Of a stretch of DNA of 64,000 bases, positions 27,901 through 42,035 are shown one piece after another. The notes under the pieces are model-generated. The model was not told where the DNA came from and made no database searches. It saw only the letters and a list, made by a program, of their open reading frames with translations. Source of the DNA: Amphiura filiformis (Eukaryota; Echinodermata; Ophiuroidea; Amphilepidida; Amphiuridae). Positions within the stretch are counted from its first letter, which is position 1; the number at the start of each line of letters is the position of its first letter. The stretch lies in contig NC_092642.1 of the NCBI RefSeq assembly GCF_039555335.1, positions 61,855,776-61,919,775 of the forward strand. Direction: 5' to 3'. A program made the translations under genes and the position numbers.

Positions 27901-30900
27901 TTACCTAGCTAATTTATTATACAGCAGGGGTCTCTGCCTTTTTAATATGTTATGAAAATATTAATTTAGAAATTATTTACCGATGGCAATAAAAATCCAT
28001 TGACGGAAAGTCTTGTTATGTTCTCACAAACTTAGAAAAAAATCCAAAATTTAGGTCTAAAATTCAAAAGCACAGGAAGACCACCCACAGCATTGAGGTC
28101 ACCTTTCCAGACTTCCGGTCTACTGCTACTAGTGCCAGCATCAATGAATTGTTTAAAACGAATTAATAAATTTGGTATTATAGACTGATGTATATGAGGC
28201 TTTTTCTGGAATATGGAAATGCTCTGAGCATGTTTTCAATAACTTAATTGAGTAGGGCAAAGTACACTGATCAATATGCTTTTTGCTTGAAGCAAATCGG
28301 ACATAAATTTTTAATAATGCATCAATTTATATTTTCTTTGTATCTTATTGTTTTGATCAATTCAGCATCAAAGTGGTTACGTAATTCTCTTGGTTACCGG
28401 ATCATGCTATTTTGGTATGCCTTTGAGTGCCATATACTTTGTGTGGTGATTGTTTATTTTGAAAACTGTATGTCTGATTTGCTTCAAAATGCCTCAAATA
28501 CCACCTCAAAGCTCACGAGTGGTTTGAAAACAAATGCGAAATGCACTTTTTTTTTTTTTATTCCGAATTTTTTCATGGTATTTGGAGAAAAATATCTAAA
28601 TTTCGCCGAATTTTTCTGGAAAAACTAAAAAAAAAAATTTTTTGTAATAGAAAAAAAATCTGTATTTCTTTTTTTCCAAATCTCACGATTTTACAAATGC
28701 GCGCGCGAGCTTTGAGACAAACCTTTTTTTTTTGGCCTTATAATAAAAAAGTATTCTCATTGCGAATTATGAACTGTTGAAACACATAAATGCTATGAGC
28801 TATTGCAATCACTCGCAGTCATTGTGCTTAAATAAGCATGAACATGAGCTGCAGCATCCAGTCAGTAAACAGTCGTCTTAGGGCATTTAAATAAAGGTGC
28901 TGACATTACAGCGTCTAGGCAGGGAGTCTGGAGAAGTGACCTTTGGCACAGCGGGGGGTCAATTGTATTTCAATTGGAAACGCTGGATGCGCATGTCCAA
29001 ATTTTCTAGCAAATTTGTCATTTTTTTACAACTTTAAAAATTTTGTTCTTGAAAACATACTAAAAAAACAGAATCCCCAATGTATAATTAATTTGCCTAT
29101 TAAATTTTCAGCAATTTAGCATTGTAGCACATCTACTGATCACGTGGTGGTCTTGGTATGGCGGCCCCCATGGGTCACGTGGGCATTAAATTTAGTGCCT
29201 TTTATTTAATACCCTATGGTAACTGGTAAAGTCAGAGGCAAATATCTGATCCTTTAATTTTGTTGAGAATAGATGAATCTAATTTCATGCATTCCTACAC
29301 CTCAATGGCAGCCATAGCAGGGTCCTGCCTGGGTCTATCCCAGCTTAATGTGAAATGATGCGGCCTCGGCGGGAATTTTAAACTGCATTCCATCACCCGT
29401 GTTACACGTAGACAAAAGAATGATGAAAGTTTACAACACAATACGCTATAACATCGATTTTTAAGCGGCTTTAATTCACCTAATTGGGCAGTCACAACAC
29501 CAGTTTGGTGCAGGGGGACCCAGTGAGTAATGGCTGAATGAATTCTGACCATCACTTAGCTCGTTGGATTTGTCTATTACCCCATTTTGAGTAACCTTTT
29601 GCAGTCTCAATGTTGGCGCATATTCAGAACTGTTGCCTAATTCTTTAAAAAAAAATTTCCATTTAGAATGGCTTTCATCGAAAATAAACAACCAATGCAG
29701 GAATGCTTCAACTTCACATCGCCACTATATGATGAATCTTTAGTCCTGGTCTACACTATAGTTAATGATACCAGTGGAGGTGAGTACTAGATACCATAGG
29801 CTTAGACATACAGGGTCACATTCCATACCTTTGACCCCAAATCTGTGTTTACCCCATAGGCCCGGGCTATAGCTAAGGTTAATGTCCAAATCTCATTATT
29901 ATACCATGTAATCTTTTAGGAGCCAAATCTGATTATACCCCTATATGCACCTAATGCTAGAGCCTTTTTGGCATTATTCTGATGATGGGTAAATTTTCAC
30001 AGGAAAATTTTCTGAACATGTGACCAATGCGTATCAATGTGAGTGTAACCTCGAGCGTGATCCTCGCTATTCAAGTCATAGTAATTTTGAATTGGAATAG
30101 TATTATTGGCCGAAATATCGATAGAAATTCGTGCATTGCAAATTTATTGAATATTATGCAATCTTAATCTTTTCACAATATCATCAAAACGTAATTTCAA
30201 AAAATTAATATATACCTACGGAAACTCTTACCATAATATTATTAACTTGCGACAAGTAACTTATTTTGCATGAAAGGAGGAATTCTTCCTATTCAAATAC
30301 ATTGGAAGACCACCCACTGTGCTCAGGCTAATAATATGTCTATGCCCATGGGTGTCACGGGTCCAGAAAATTTTCCCGTGAAATTTACCTATTAATTTTG
30401 ACTGCTGTAGGCTTAGACATAGAGAAGAATGTATCTAAACCCTGACCCTTGAGGGGAGACAATCATGCTGAGAGAGGGAGGTGTGCTTGTTTTGTGGGTG
30501 TGGCATTGGGCAAGAAGAGGGGGCACAACATTATTAACCCTAACGCTACCATACTGGGCATGAAATGACTGCAAGACCATGCATCCCACATGATCCGATT
30601 TTGTAATCATGCCAAACTGCGTATAGGCGCGAAGCCATTGGCCGGGCGATGATCACATGTATGGCTTGCTATACCCGTTCTGCTGGTTGGCACCTGAGGG
30701 GTCATATCCCGGGTGGGGAAAATAACTTTTGCAGCATACATAGGCCTAGCAGGTGTGTTAATGGGGGACTGGCAGGCACTTTCGCTCAAGCATGGTTACT
30801 GGTTGTCAATTATGTCATGGGCTGGTAACTAATCTATTTGACTATTTTTCTTTTTGAGCTAAAATTATCACATTTCTTTCCAATTTTGTTCAATATTTTT

Positions 30901-33900
30901 TTACAGGTCAAATCGATCTTCGATGCCATATCGAGCCAATACTGTGTAACCATCATATTTTAGACCGTGAAGAAGGGGACAAATATGTTATGGTGATAGA
31001 AGCGAATACTTGTGACCCAAAAGTATTTGACTGTGGATCGTGTGAGACAGGCCAAGCTGGACCTGGAAGAGTGTCACGCAATGTGGACCAAACTGCCAAT
31101 GGTAAGAATTTCTACCTGATTTTGTGTGATTTTAGCATCTGTGTAACATGGTATCATTAGATGAGAGAATAAATTTAATCTATTCAACCAGATTAACGTA
31201 CCTTGGAGCAACCAACGTTGCGGCCAGTACCACTGACCTTCAGCTGGGTTGTGATGTTATACACCTTGAGACCCGATGACGCCACCCTGTGACGCATTTG
31301 GCTCTTGGTAGAGTTCTGATGGTTCTGTCCCAGGCGGGTGAGAGGTTGTTTCTGAGTCCTCCACCACGGTTGAGGGATGGTTGTTCTGCTCGCACCCAGA
31401 TGGCTTCTTTTACTCCCCGTTCGTACCATTATCATTAGATCGCGAAGAAGGAGACACTGGAACACAAAAACACTGACGGTAAGAAAGTTCCATGTGATTT
31501 AGTGTGGTTTTAGCCAAAGTCCCTTCTATGTAACATAGTAGCATTAGATCATCAAGAAGCAGATAGTGGAGCCTAGGCATGCTGTATTATACTGTCACGG
31601 AAAGTGGACCAAACTGCCGAAGGTAAGAATTCAAACTTGATTTGGTTCCCGTGATTTGGGGGTTTTTTTACCAAAAATTCTGTACTGTGTAACATGGTAC
31701 CATTAGGTTGTTAAGGAGAAAGTGTGGAGTGGGAGAGTCTGGGCAAGCTGTACTATATACTGTCACGAAATAATGGACCAACCTGCCGGAAAATAACAAT
31801 TTGGTCTTTTAGCCAGAGCCCATTCAGTGTAACATAAGGTGACAACTTTGTTATAGTGATGGAAACCAATAGACATGACCCTTCAGTTACTGACAGTGGA
31901 ACATATGAGACAGGACAAGCTGGACTCAGAAAAGTGTCTCAGATTGTGGACCAAACTGAGGAAGCACAAGTTTAACAAACAAATAATTTTGCTCATTATT
32001 AGAACCATGTTAGAGCGCCACCACACAGAGAAAGGTGGTACCACTTAATAAACTGCTCAAATAAAGAAAGTCCGCAGTCATGTAACTCGTCCTACTTCAA
32101 AACCTGATCTTGTTATGGCAATTTGATTGATACGGTCGTGTGCAGGATCTTGTTAGCTCTAATTTGATACCAAATTTACTACCAAACACTCAACAGTAAG
32201 AAGGATTGATACCAGTTTATGGCATTTGGTGCATTTTCAAAAGTTGCAAATCAAAACGATACACGCGGTCGAAATTGCTTAAGCGTGGCAAAGTAGTCAA
32301 GCTTGTTTTCCCACCATGAACCCATATCGACTATCCCAAGGGCGCGCTTTATTCAATTGTTAATTTAAAACGCATGGATTGTTACAGTGCTTTACTGATG
32401 AATACTAGGGCACGATCGATCGATATGACCAAGCGGTTGTTTCGGCTATGTTAATGGTCGTATTGCCATTCACCTACAGATCCGCGTGCTCGCTTTTTAA
32501 TTTGCAACTTTTGAAAATGCACCAAATTTCATATACAGGTATCAATCTCTGTGAATTTAGAACTTTGGGTACCAAATTTGGTATCAAATTGGAGCTAACA
32601 AGATTCTGCACACGACTTTATCAATCAAATTGTCATAACAAAATCAGGTTTTGATGTAGAACGGGTTACATGACTGCGGACTTTCTTTATTTGAGCAGTT
32701 TATATTGGCTTCATTAGGTTCTATAGTAATACTGTGAGGAAAATCAATTTACAGCAACCCAAATTGACATTCAATGGGCCCACTTGAGTGTCCAATTTTA
32801 GGCCCCGCCCACTAAATGTCCCTATGTTGAACGCATAGTAGAAAGTTTGATATTGGTAATTTGGATATATTCATTAATGATATTGTTTAAGAGAATTAGC
32901 GAATGGGAAAGTTTGTTTGATGGCATGTTTGGTTCATGTGAACTCTGATCTAGCTCCTGAACAGTTTTGGTGACGCTGATGTACTGGAGTGCTGAGTAGG
33001 AGGACGTTGAAGTTTCATGTGGCAAATAACATGAAATAAACTTATTATTTCTCCATTTTGATTTGAAATATTAAGTCAACTTATATTCATGGAGTTTCTT
33101 TGATTATTCAAGAGCAGAATGATACCATGTTTGTGAAAATGGGTGCAGCAGTTTTTCTGAAATCATTTCATTTCGAAAGTCTTATCGACACCATGATGAA
33201 CCAGTTTTGCATAGCAACGTATGATTGTGTACAGTAAATAATTTTAAGCGTACTTCATTATCATGATTATCAAGCTACATGCTTGCAGAAAGCAAAACTA
33301 TGACAAATACAAGTTAGTTGTACTTTTGTTTTCTGTTATTAACTGATTTTAGCACGCAATAAGCGTAAAAAGTTAGTGTCAAACATTGTCAGAGGTAGGT
33401 GTTGACTAAATGCTGTGTTAAATTGTGTTGATTGATTTATGGATTGACTTGTGTAGCATGTACATATGTACCAGAGAAGATGTAATAAAGAGGAGGTTGA
33501 TCCAGCTATCCTCAAACAATATGTGTGTGAGACGGCTCATTCAAAGTAAATGATGATCACCCTATTTAGCCGCTTATACAATAGAATACCACAATGGGGT
33601 TTGAACCTGCGATGGGTGTGATACACAAGTTACAGCTAACTGATTTTAGGGATAGGTCAGTGCGTGCTTGTCGTCATGCCATGCATACCATGCATGCAGA
33701 CCCTGTCATCTAGTCAGATTTCAGATAAAATATGACTGAAGTTCCATGGCAAATTATAATTTTTGCTGCTAGTTGCCACTTTCAGCCTCTGTTATTTATG
33801 ATAGAGAATGTTTTCAATTATCAGAATATCTTTACTAGGTTTGCAGGAAATGACAGGAACATACATTAAAAAAATAAAATGGAAATAATCAACAATCATC

Positions 33901-36900
33901 ACCTCTGTAAAAAATCCTAAAAATGTCTTCTTTAGAAATTTATATATTTACCAAAAAGGGCGGATTTGGTGGGATATTTTACAACACTCGATTTCTTTCT
34001 TGTATTATCCACATGTGGTATCCCATCCAAGCAGCAGGTCCTTAACACACGCGTTTCATAATTTTCAACAAATTCTCTATAGAAACATTGGAAATATTTC
34101 CAATTATGAAATGAAAATCGGTCAACCATGGGCGATCACACACATAACATCATAGGATATTTCAGGTGGATGTCTAACTACTTGAGAATAAAGGACTATG
34201 AATAGATACGACAGGATTACCTCCCGGATTACCTACGGGATTATCTTAAGGGATCCAAAATGAGCGTTTATTGCGTTTCGACAGTATTTTTTGTAGGACA
34301 TGAGAGCACCTCATCAGACCTATCGAATTGCATTCTGAATACGAAGCATGTCTTTCTGATATAAAATAATTTTCATTTTTTTAAAATCACAATATAATAC
34401 TTATAATATAATATATAATAATATTTTTCAAATTTTTGATATATAACAGTCCTCGAAGTAAATTATATAAATCTAATGATATATTCTTAAAGTGTATGTA
34501 GTAGGGAAAAAGCCGACGGTCAATTGAAAATTTTGACATTTCATATTGAAGATATGGATTTTTTCCCCAAAAGACCTAATTTTTTTGGTGTTTTGGGAAA
34601 AAAAATCCATATCTTCAATAATGAAAGGTCAAAATTGTCAATTGATCGTCGGCTTTTCATCCCACCTACATACACTTTAAGTATAAATCATCAGATTTAT
34701 AAAGTTTACTTCAAGTACTGTTAAATATCAAAAATATCAATTTTTAATGATTTGCCATAAAATGTGTATTAAATTGCGAATTTCAAAAATCAAAATTATT
34801 TGATATCAGAATGACATTCTTCAGATTCAGAATGCAATTCGATATGTCTGATGTGCTCTAATGTCCCAAAATAAATACTGTCCAAACGCTCATACCCCAG
34901 CCCTTAAGTATATAATTCCGTTGACTCTCCTCTCTGCATATCCATGCACAACACACACAGTGGTCATGTATTGAGTAGTTGCTTCAATGCTCATGTAACA
35001 ATTTTGAGGTCAATGTTTATTCACAGACACGTTGCTGCTGTATACATGTAGTACTAGTAGGCCATGACCCTACATGAATTTTACAAGACATTTCTAATTA
35101 GGCCTACTTTAAATGTTATATTTTAAAACTAGTTTTTGATTTATGTGCATTGAAACATCATAGGCCTTGTTTTTACCCATATAATTATTTGACGCAAGCT
35201 GTGATAAATGCAGAAATTAAAAATGTAGAAAATGCTTTCTTACTCATGAAATTTTCATTATTCATATATTAATTTTAATCAAAATAAAAATAATATGAGA
35301 AAGTGCAAAGAAAGGAAATAACTGAGGGTAGCAAAACTATCATGCAGCAATAGAGGCCTTGCATGTGATGTATCATCCCGTAAATATGGCGGACTACACA
35401 AATGCATTCAACAAAAGCCTGATTGCAATCTACCGTGACAGTTCGTCTCGCTCATATAACCCTGCACTACGATCGAATAGGTTGATGACAACATTTGATT
35501 GAATGGACTGCACTCCGCCATAACTACGGTGAAGGACACCGGTTCAAATCCTTTGTTTGGAGCCAATCGATAAAAGAATGCAGGGCCTCTATATAGGACT
35601 GTGAAAAGTTAATAAAGCAATATTATGGACATCTTGTGTGTTTGCTAGTGTAAAAATCAATATTGATCTTTCCACATTCTATTGTTATCAAGTTCAGTGT
35701 ACCGGATAAATTATTGATCACAAAAAGTTTTTATTGACCACATAGTAAGCATGACTTCAGAACTGGCAACTTAGCAACAAGTTGTTTCACAGTCAAGTGA
35801 GCATTATGCAAATGTGGCTTCCTAGTCTTCAATGTAGGTGTCAATCATATGTGTGTAGTGAGGCGTGGGTGAAGATAGGCCAAATAAAATGAACACTCCT
35901 AAAACTTGTGGAAGGTAAGAATGTCCACTTGATTTAGTGTGGTTTTAGCCAGAACCCATTCTGTGTAACATTGTATCATTAGATGGTTAGTAGTATTGAA
36001 GAAGATAGTGGAAAGTGAGAGCCTAAGCAAACTGTGTTGTACTGTCATGGAATGTAGACCAAACCCCCAAAGGTAAGAATTCCCAATAGATTTGGTGGTG
36101 TTTTAGCCAGAGCCCATTCTGTGTTACATGGTATCATTAGATTGGCTTTGTTATAGTGATAGAGTCCAATGCACATGACCCTTCAGTTACTGACTTTGGA
36201 ACGTGTGAGTAAGGGCAAACTGGACTCAGAAGAGTGTCAGGTAATGTGGAAAAAAAGAAGTTTAATCCACCACCCATTAGTTTACTCATACATTGCTGAG
36301 GATTAGGCAAATTTCTACATGAAAAATAAAAACAAAAGCATTGTTAATTATTTAGCCTGTATAAGGTGAGAAGGGGATATCTTATCAAAGAATTATTCAT
36401 TTGTTCAATTTAATTGTGTCATAACATCATTGTACCTCTCGTCGTCCATTATTCCATAGTGGCGTATAGTGGGCGCCAGCGAATAAACAACTTTTCGAGA
36501 AAATCGGGTTTGAAGAAATGCCAATTTAAAATCGAGTTGTGTAAATCAGACATTCATTATATTTTGTAAATGATGTGAAATTTCTGTAGTAAACTAAATA
36601 AATTTTATTGTTATATATTTTTCAAAAGAAATAAATACATACTATTGCTGGCAAACTGACAATAAAACTATACGTCACTATGGAAAAGCGAACAAAACGC
36701 AATACCCTAACCTTACGTTAACCGTGCATACCTCGGTCGCCGTGTAATCCCTATGGCGTTACTTTTAAATCGTTCAGTATTCCATAGTGGCGTATAGGTC
36801 CGATCGCGTCGCCACTATGACATACGATGTTTTTCATTTTTGCCAATATTTCATAATTATAAAATGTGTATAAAAAGTGGCGTATGGTCGATACGCCACT

Positions 36901-39900
36901 ATGGAATACAAAAAATGCCACTTTGTAACTATACGCCACATTTAATTAATTAATTACTAATCAATTAGCTAATTATGACTGATGAGACTTAGAAAAATGA
37001 AAGAGAACATCATTAAAAACATATGTGCCAATTTTCAAAAAATGACCAAAAATCACTATACGCCACTATGGAATACAGCCGACGAGTGATGCATATATAT
37101 ACACCACGGTTGTTTGATGTGATCATTTATTAGTTTTTCAAACAAAATGTCATGCAGTACCTAATTTTAGACTTAAACAGCTAAAAGCGGTGTCATGCTA
37201 ATGTATACAGATGCTTTTGGTCCTTTTCAACTTTAATTTCCACATATTTACAACATTATTCACGTTCAAATCATTTTTTAAAGCTTTTTCGGATATAAAA
37301 TGTATCTATTTATGACAAGTTTGGTGGCGCTACTTAGTTACTGGAAATTACCCTTTCAAGCTTTTATTACCAATAATTCTTTTTCTTTGTTGATGTTTAT
37401 AAAATTTCTTTGTTACTTATTTCACCTATTCTATCTGTTTTATTGGCAGTATTGATTACCAACCCCTTCCAAATAATGAAATATGATTTAGGATAAATAG
37501 CGCCATCTATAGTTTGCATTTTCTTAAAAATGAAGCCAATTCTATATACATCAAACAACCGTGGATGTACGCCATGGTTCAAAATACTGGGACAAATTGA
37601 CCAGAAATTACTATGTGCACTTTCTTTTTGGCCTTGTTTTCACCCATCTAAGCATTTCAAATGTTACACTCTTTAAAATATGGGCTCAAATATGCACTGA
37701 CTAAAAATAAATTGACCCCTTTTCAATGCAATCAACAACTTTTGTAGTCAAATTTGACCCTGCACAGGGCCAAAAAGAACCCAAAAAGGGGTCATATTTG
37801 ACCCAGCAAGCAACTGTCAAATGAATACATGAATACAAAACCCACCCAAGTCCATGGGAAGTGATTTTGAGAGAAAAACCTGTGTATCATTTTAATTCCT
37901 TCAGTTAGATTTACCTGGTCAATATGGTAAGTTTTAAGTGCAAATGAGTGGGTTAAACTGTATTAAGTATGACGATTAGCATTTCAGGGACTTCGTGGGG
38001 TTCATTTTAAATTTTGGACTTGGGTGGTTTTTTTGAATCATATACAAAGACAACAATGTTTGAATGAGATTACCACTAGTCCGATACTCCAAAATAAAGC
38101 ACACAGGTATGTATAATGTTGGTAAGCATTCTGCCATGTAATATAAACCACACACTTTCCTTTATTAAACCCATTTTTTCCCCAAAAGTCACTCTCCAGC
38201 AATGAATGTGTTACAAGCGGACTTTTATACATACTGGATTTCAATCAATGTGCTACAAGACTCAAATCATGGACTTGGGTTGATTCTTTCATACATGCTA
38301 TTTTTCACATGCTCAATAGACACAGAGGATGAATTTGAGTTGTTCTTTCAAACATATGACATGCCTATGTATAGCAACACTTTCCCATGCTTAACTCAAA
38401 TTGTGCCAAAGTATGGACTTGGGTGGGTTTTGTATTCATATTGATACAAAGGGTGTTGGCTCTTATTCAAGATGTTCCCTGTACGCGAATGAGACAGTTT
38501 ACGCTCTGTAGATTTCGGGCTTGCTCTTTGTTATGTTAAACCTTCAAGGCCGTTTCTACACTGGTGAATGAGCATGAAAAGAGTGTATCCCATGACTATT
38601 TGGTGTGGACTAAATATCACATTAGTGTACTCAGGGAATAATGACCTAATAATTACAATGCCTTTGACTACGGAGGGTGTAATGGTAATGAGAATAATTT
38701 CCTGACAAAAGAAGAATGCCAAAACAGATGTGATAGTAGTCATCATATAGACCTGAATAATTACTACACCTTTGTTTTACTTCTCATGTAGAAATTTGCC
38801 TTCAACCCATTGAGATAGGTCCTTGCGAAGCACTTATCCCACGCTGGGCTCACGACAGTGATCTGGGACAGTGTGTTCAATTTAACTATGGGGGTGTGAA
38901 GGAAATAAGAATAATTTCCTCACAAAAGAAGAATACCAAAACAGATAAGCATGATATAGACCCGAATAATTACTACACCTTTGTGTTTTATTTCTCATGT
39001 AGAAATATGTCTTCAACCCATTGAGGTAGGTCCTTGCGAAGCACTCATTCCACGCTGGGCTCATGACAATGATCTGGGACAGTGTGTTCAATTTAACTAC
39101 GGCGGGTGTGATGGTAATGAGAATAATTTCCTCACAAAAGAAGAATGCCAAACCAAATGTAATGGTAAGTATAGGTGCATTGGTAGTCATTTAAGCAAAA
39201 CAAAAATACAGAACTAAATGTTTTGAATAAAAAAATGGTTTGCTAGGAATTTCAATCCTAATTCTTCATTGAACACACTGTCCCAGATTAATGTCATGAG
39301 TCCAGCATGGGATAAGTGCATCACAAGGACCTAATTCAATGGGTAGAAATTACAAAAGGGACAATAACAGTCACTAAAATTCACTTGTCACAAGTCTTGA
39401 GCATTCAAAATCATATATAGGCCTGTTAGGCTTACATATCACTCTTTTGCCTTTATTTCATAATAGCTATAAATAATATAAAGCTTTGATATTACTTTTC
39501 TGTTTCAGTGCAACCTAGTCCTGTTGCTGTAGCATCAAATCAAATGGTCATGGATATTGCTGTGAGGGACATCAACGACGAAAGACCCCAAACAACAGGA
39601 TTCATTCCAGGTCTACCGAAGAAGTTCTGGATTGGTATCGCTGATAATGTGGCTTATAATTCCACCGTGTTCAAGATTGATGTAAGTTTGTATCTTAAAC
39701 TCTCTTCACGCGGGTGTTGACTGCAGACGACATGTTTCAATTTCATTTTTAATTCAAAAATTTCAGAAATTTAAATTTTCATGATCATATTTGGAATCAG
39801 CATGAAAAATGCATTAAAATGAGTACAGTTGTTCTTAAGATAGCTCGATATTTTGAGAAAATATTTCAAAACTTCAATTTTTTTCCGTTGAAGCGCATGG

Positions 39901-42003
39901 CTAGCACGCAGAGCATTAAAGGCCGCTATAAATATCTGGAAAACACCTAAAGTTAGGAGCTATGTAAAGTTTGTTAGTATAGAGGTGAACAATAACTAAA
40001 CATTGGCTTGATTATATTTTAAGCCTACTTAATTGGGTTACCCTTGAAAGTTTGCCTGGTCAACTGGATTCCTCTTTAAGGCTGTGTATTTTCATGTTCA
40101 AACTGATGTTCTTTTATTAGAATCTGCCATTTTCTTGGTGAACAGATTTTTTTCATAATATTTGCAATAATTTAATTTAGGAACTATTTGTCGACTGAAA
40201 TAATCTGTTCACATAATCCCAAACACTAGTTATCGATACATAAACTTTAAGTTCACCAACATATCAAAACCTTTCTATGTGAAAAGTAACATGTTTTTTA
40301 CCCAAAATAATATTCACTACACAATGAAAAGCAATAGTGACCTTGACGAACGCGAGCTGTGTGGAGTCATGCTGAAATATGAGATCATATAGTCTACGCA
40401 AAGTCTACGCTTGGTCGTATTTCACGTAATGCGAATTATGCTGTGCCATATATAGGCTGTGACTAAGACTGGCAGACCCAGCGAGTTATCGAAGGGACTA
40501 GAATTGACTTCTGATTAGGGGTACCCATAGTTTTTGTATGCGCGTGAGACTAAATTCAGGTCTATCATAACCATTTTAGATGACCATTAGGGAAAATGTC
40601 TATACAGTCGATTAACCCGAAAACATTTTTAATAACGCGGCGCTATTTCGTAGAGTGACTGTTGGAACAGGGCAGGTTTGACAGGAAAACCCAGAAAAAC
40701 TTGATCTCACGCAGGGAAAGGAACAAAATGAGTGAAAAGATGGAATAAATAAAAAATTCAGGCAGGTTTATGGAAGCACCTACAGCTTCAAAAAAATAAT
40801 TTTAGGGTTAAAGAATATCTCAAGGTAATATAAACGTGGGTATAGAATTCTGAGTTCACTAGTTCAAATTGACGGCGATTTAAAGAAAAATTTGGTCATT
40901 TTTAGCCAGTTTTCTGTTGCGTTTTGAATGGCCAAGTCTGCCGTGAATTCACTGATTCTGAAATGTTACTAAAGGTTTTGATATGATTTGGCGTTGGAAC
41001 TTTCAAACCACAAATCACCATGAATGTCCTTGGAGTCACATTCTTTAATGCTAATATGTCTGCCCCCATTTGCCCATTAATGTTGACTATTATTCATTGA
41101 TGTCAGCAGTAAGAAATATATGACTGTTTGTATATCCATTTTAAAATGTTCCCATTGTTCTTTTTATAACAGGCTACTGACCGTGACGTGAACCACTCCT
41201 TGGTGTACAATCTCGAAGTCTACCAATCCCCATCACTACAAAACATCAAATGTGTAGATTTACCCTTATTAAAACTCAGCGACCAGGGCAATCTGCTCTC
41301 AAGAGATGCGGTGTATAGCTACTTGCTTGTAAATCAGACGGATATTTGGGTGGAACAACTGTTCTGTGAATATGTTGTGACTGTGACTGATGTAAACACA
41401 GATCCAGATTATCCAGAAATGAGATCTGTGTCCATACCAACCAAGGTAGGATAATAGATATGGATGTTTATTATGTCATGTTCTTTTTCCTCGTTTGGTT
41501 GTAGCTTTATTAAATTTTGCTCCACAATGTGCCTTACACAGTACTACTGGAGCACTATAACTTTATTGTTGTTTGTTAGGGTAGAGGTTAGGGTTGGTGC
41601 TCCCGGAGCACTATTTGTCGACAATAAATCAATTTTATGTGCTATAATTGAGCTTTTCCAGTTAAAATTCATACACCCCCTATGGAAGACATGACCTTAA
41701 TCTTCCACACAGGGAGTGTGACTTTAAAATGGGGTCACCTGAATGAGTGACTTGAATGAGTGACTCCAGTTTAAATCTAAACCTTATGTGTGGGAGTCTG
41801 AGATTAAGGTCATGTCTTCCACAGGGGGTATGGATTTCAACTGGAATAGCACATTCCCAGTAAATTTAGGCCTAAAAATTGTTTGATTGATGTAACATTA
41901 AAAAAAATTGGGGTAGGTCGGTTGGCAATTTTTAAAAAAATTATCATTATTTTTTTTACATACACATTTTAAGCTGTAAATTGCGTATAATTTTAGGCCT
42001 TGG

Positions 42004-42035
<32 letters not shown>

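Noticed and set aside
28248..28628. 126-codon open frame
   Set aside because: A/T-rich with a homopolymer-generated Phe run; no domain.
31193..31465. 90-codon minus-strand open frame between exon 18 copies
   Set aside because: I could not link it to any family; it may be part of an unknown insertion but is not supported as a gene.
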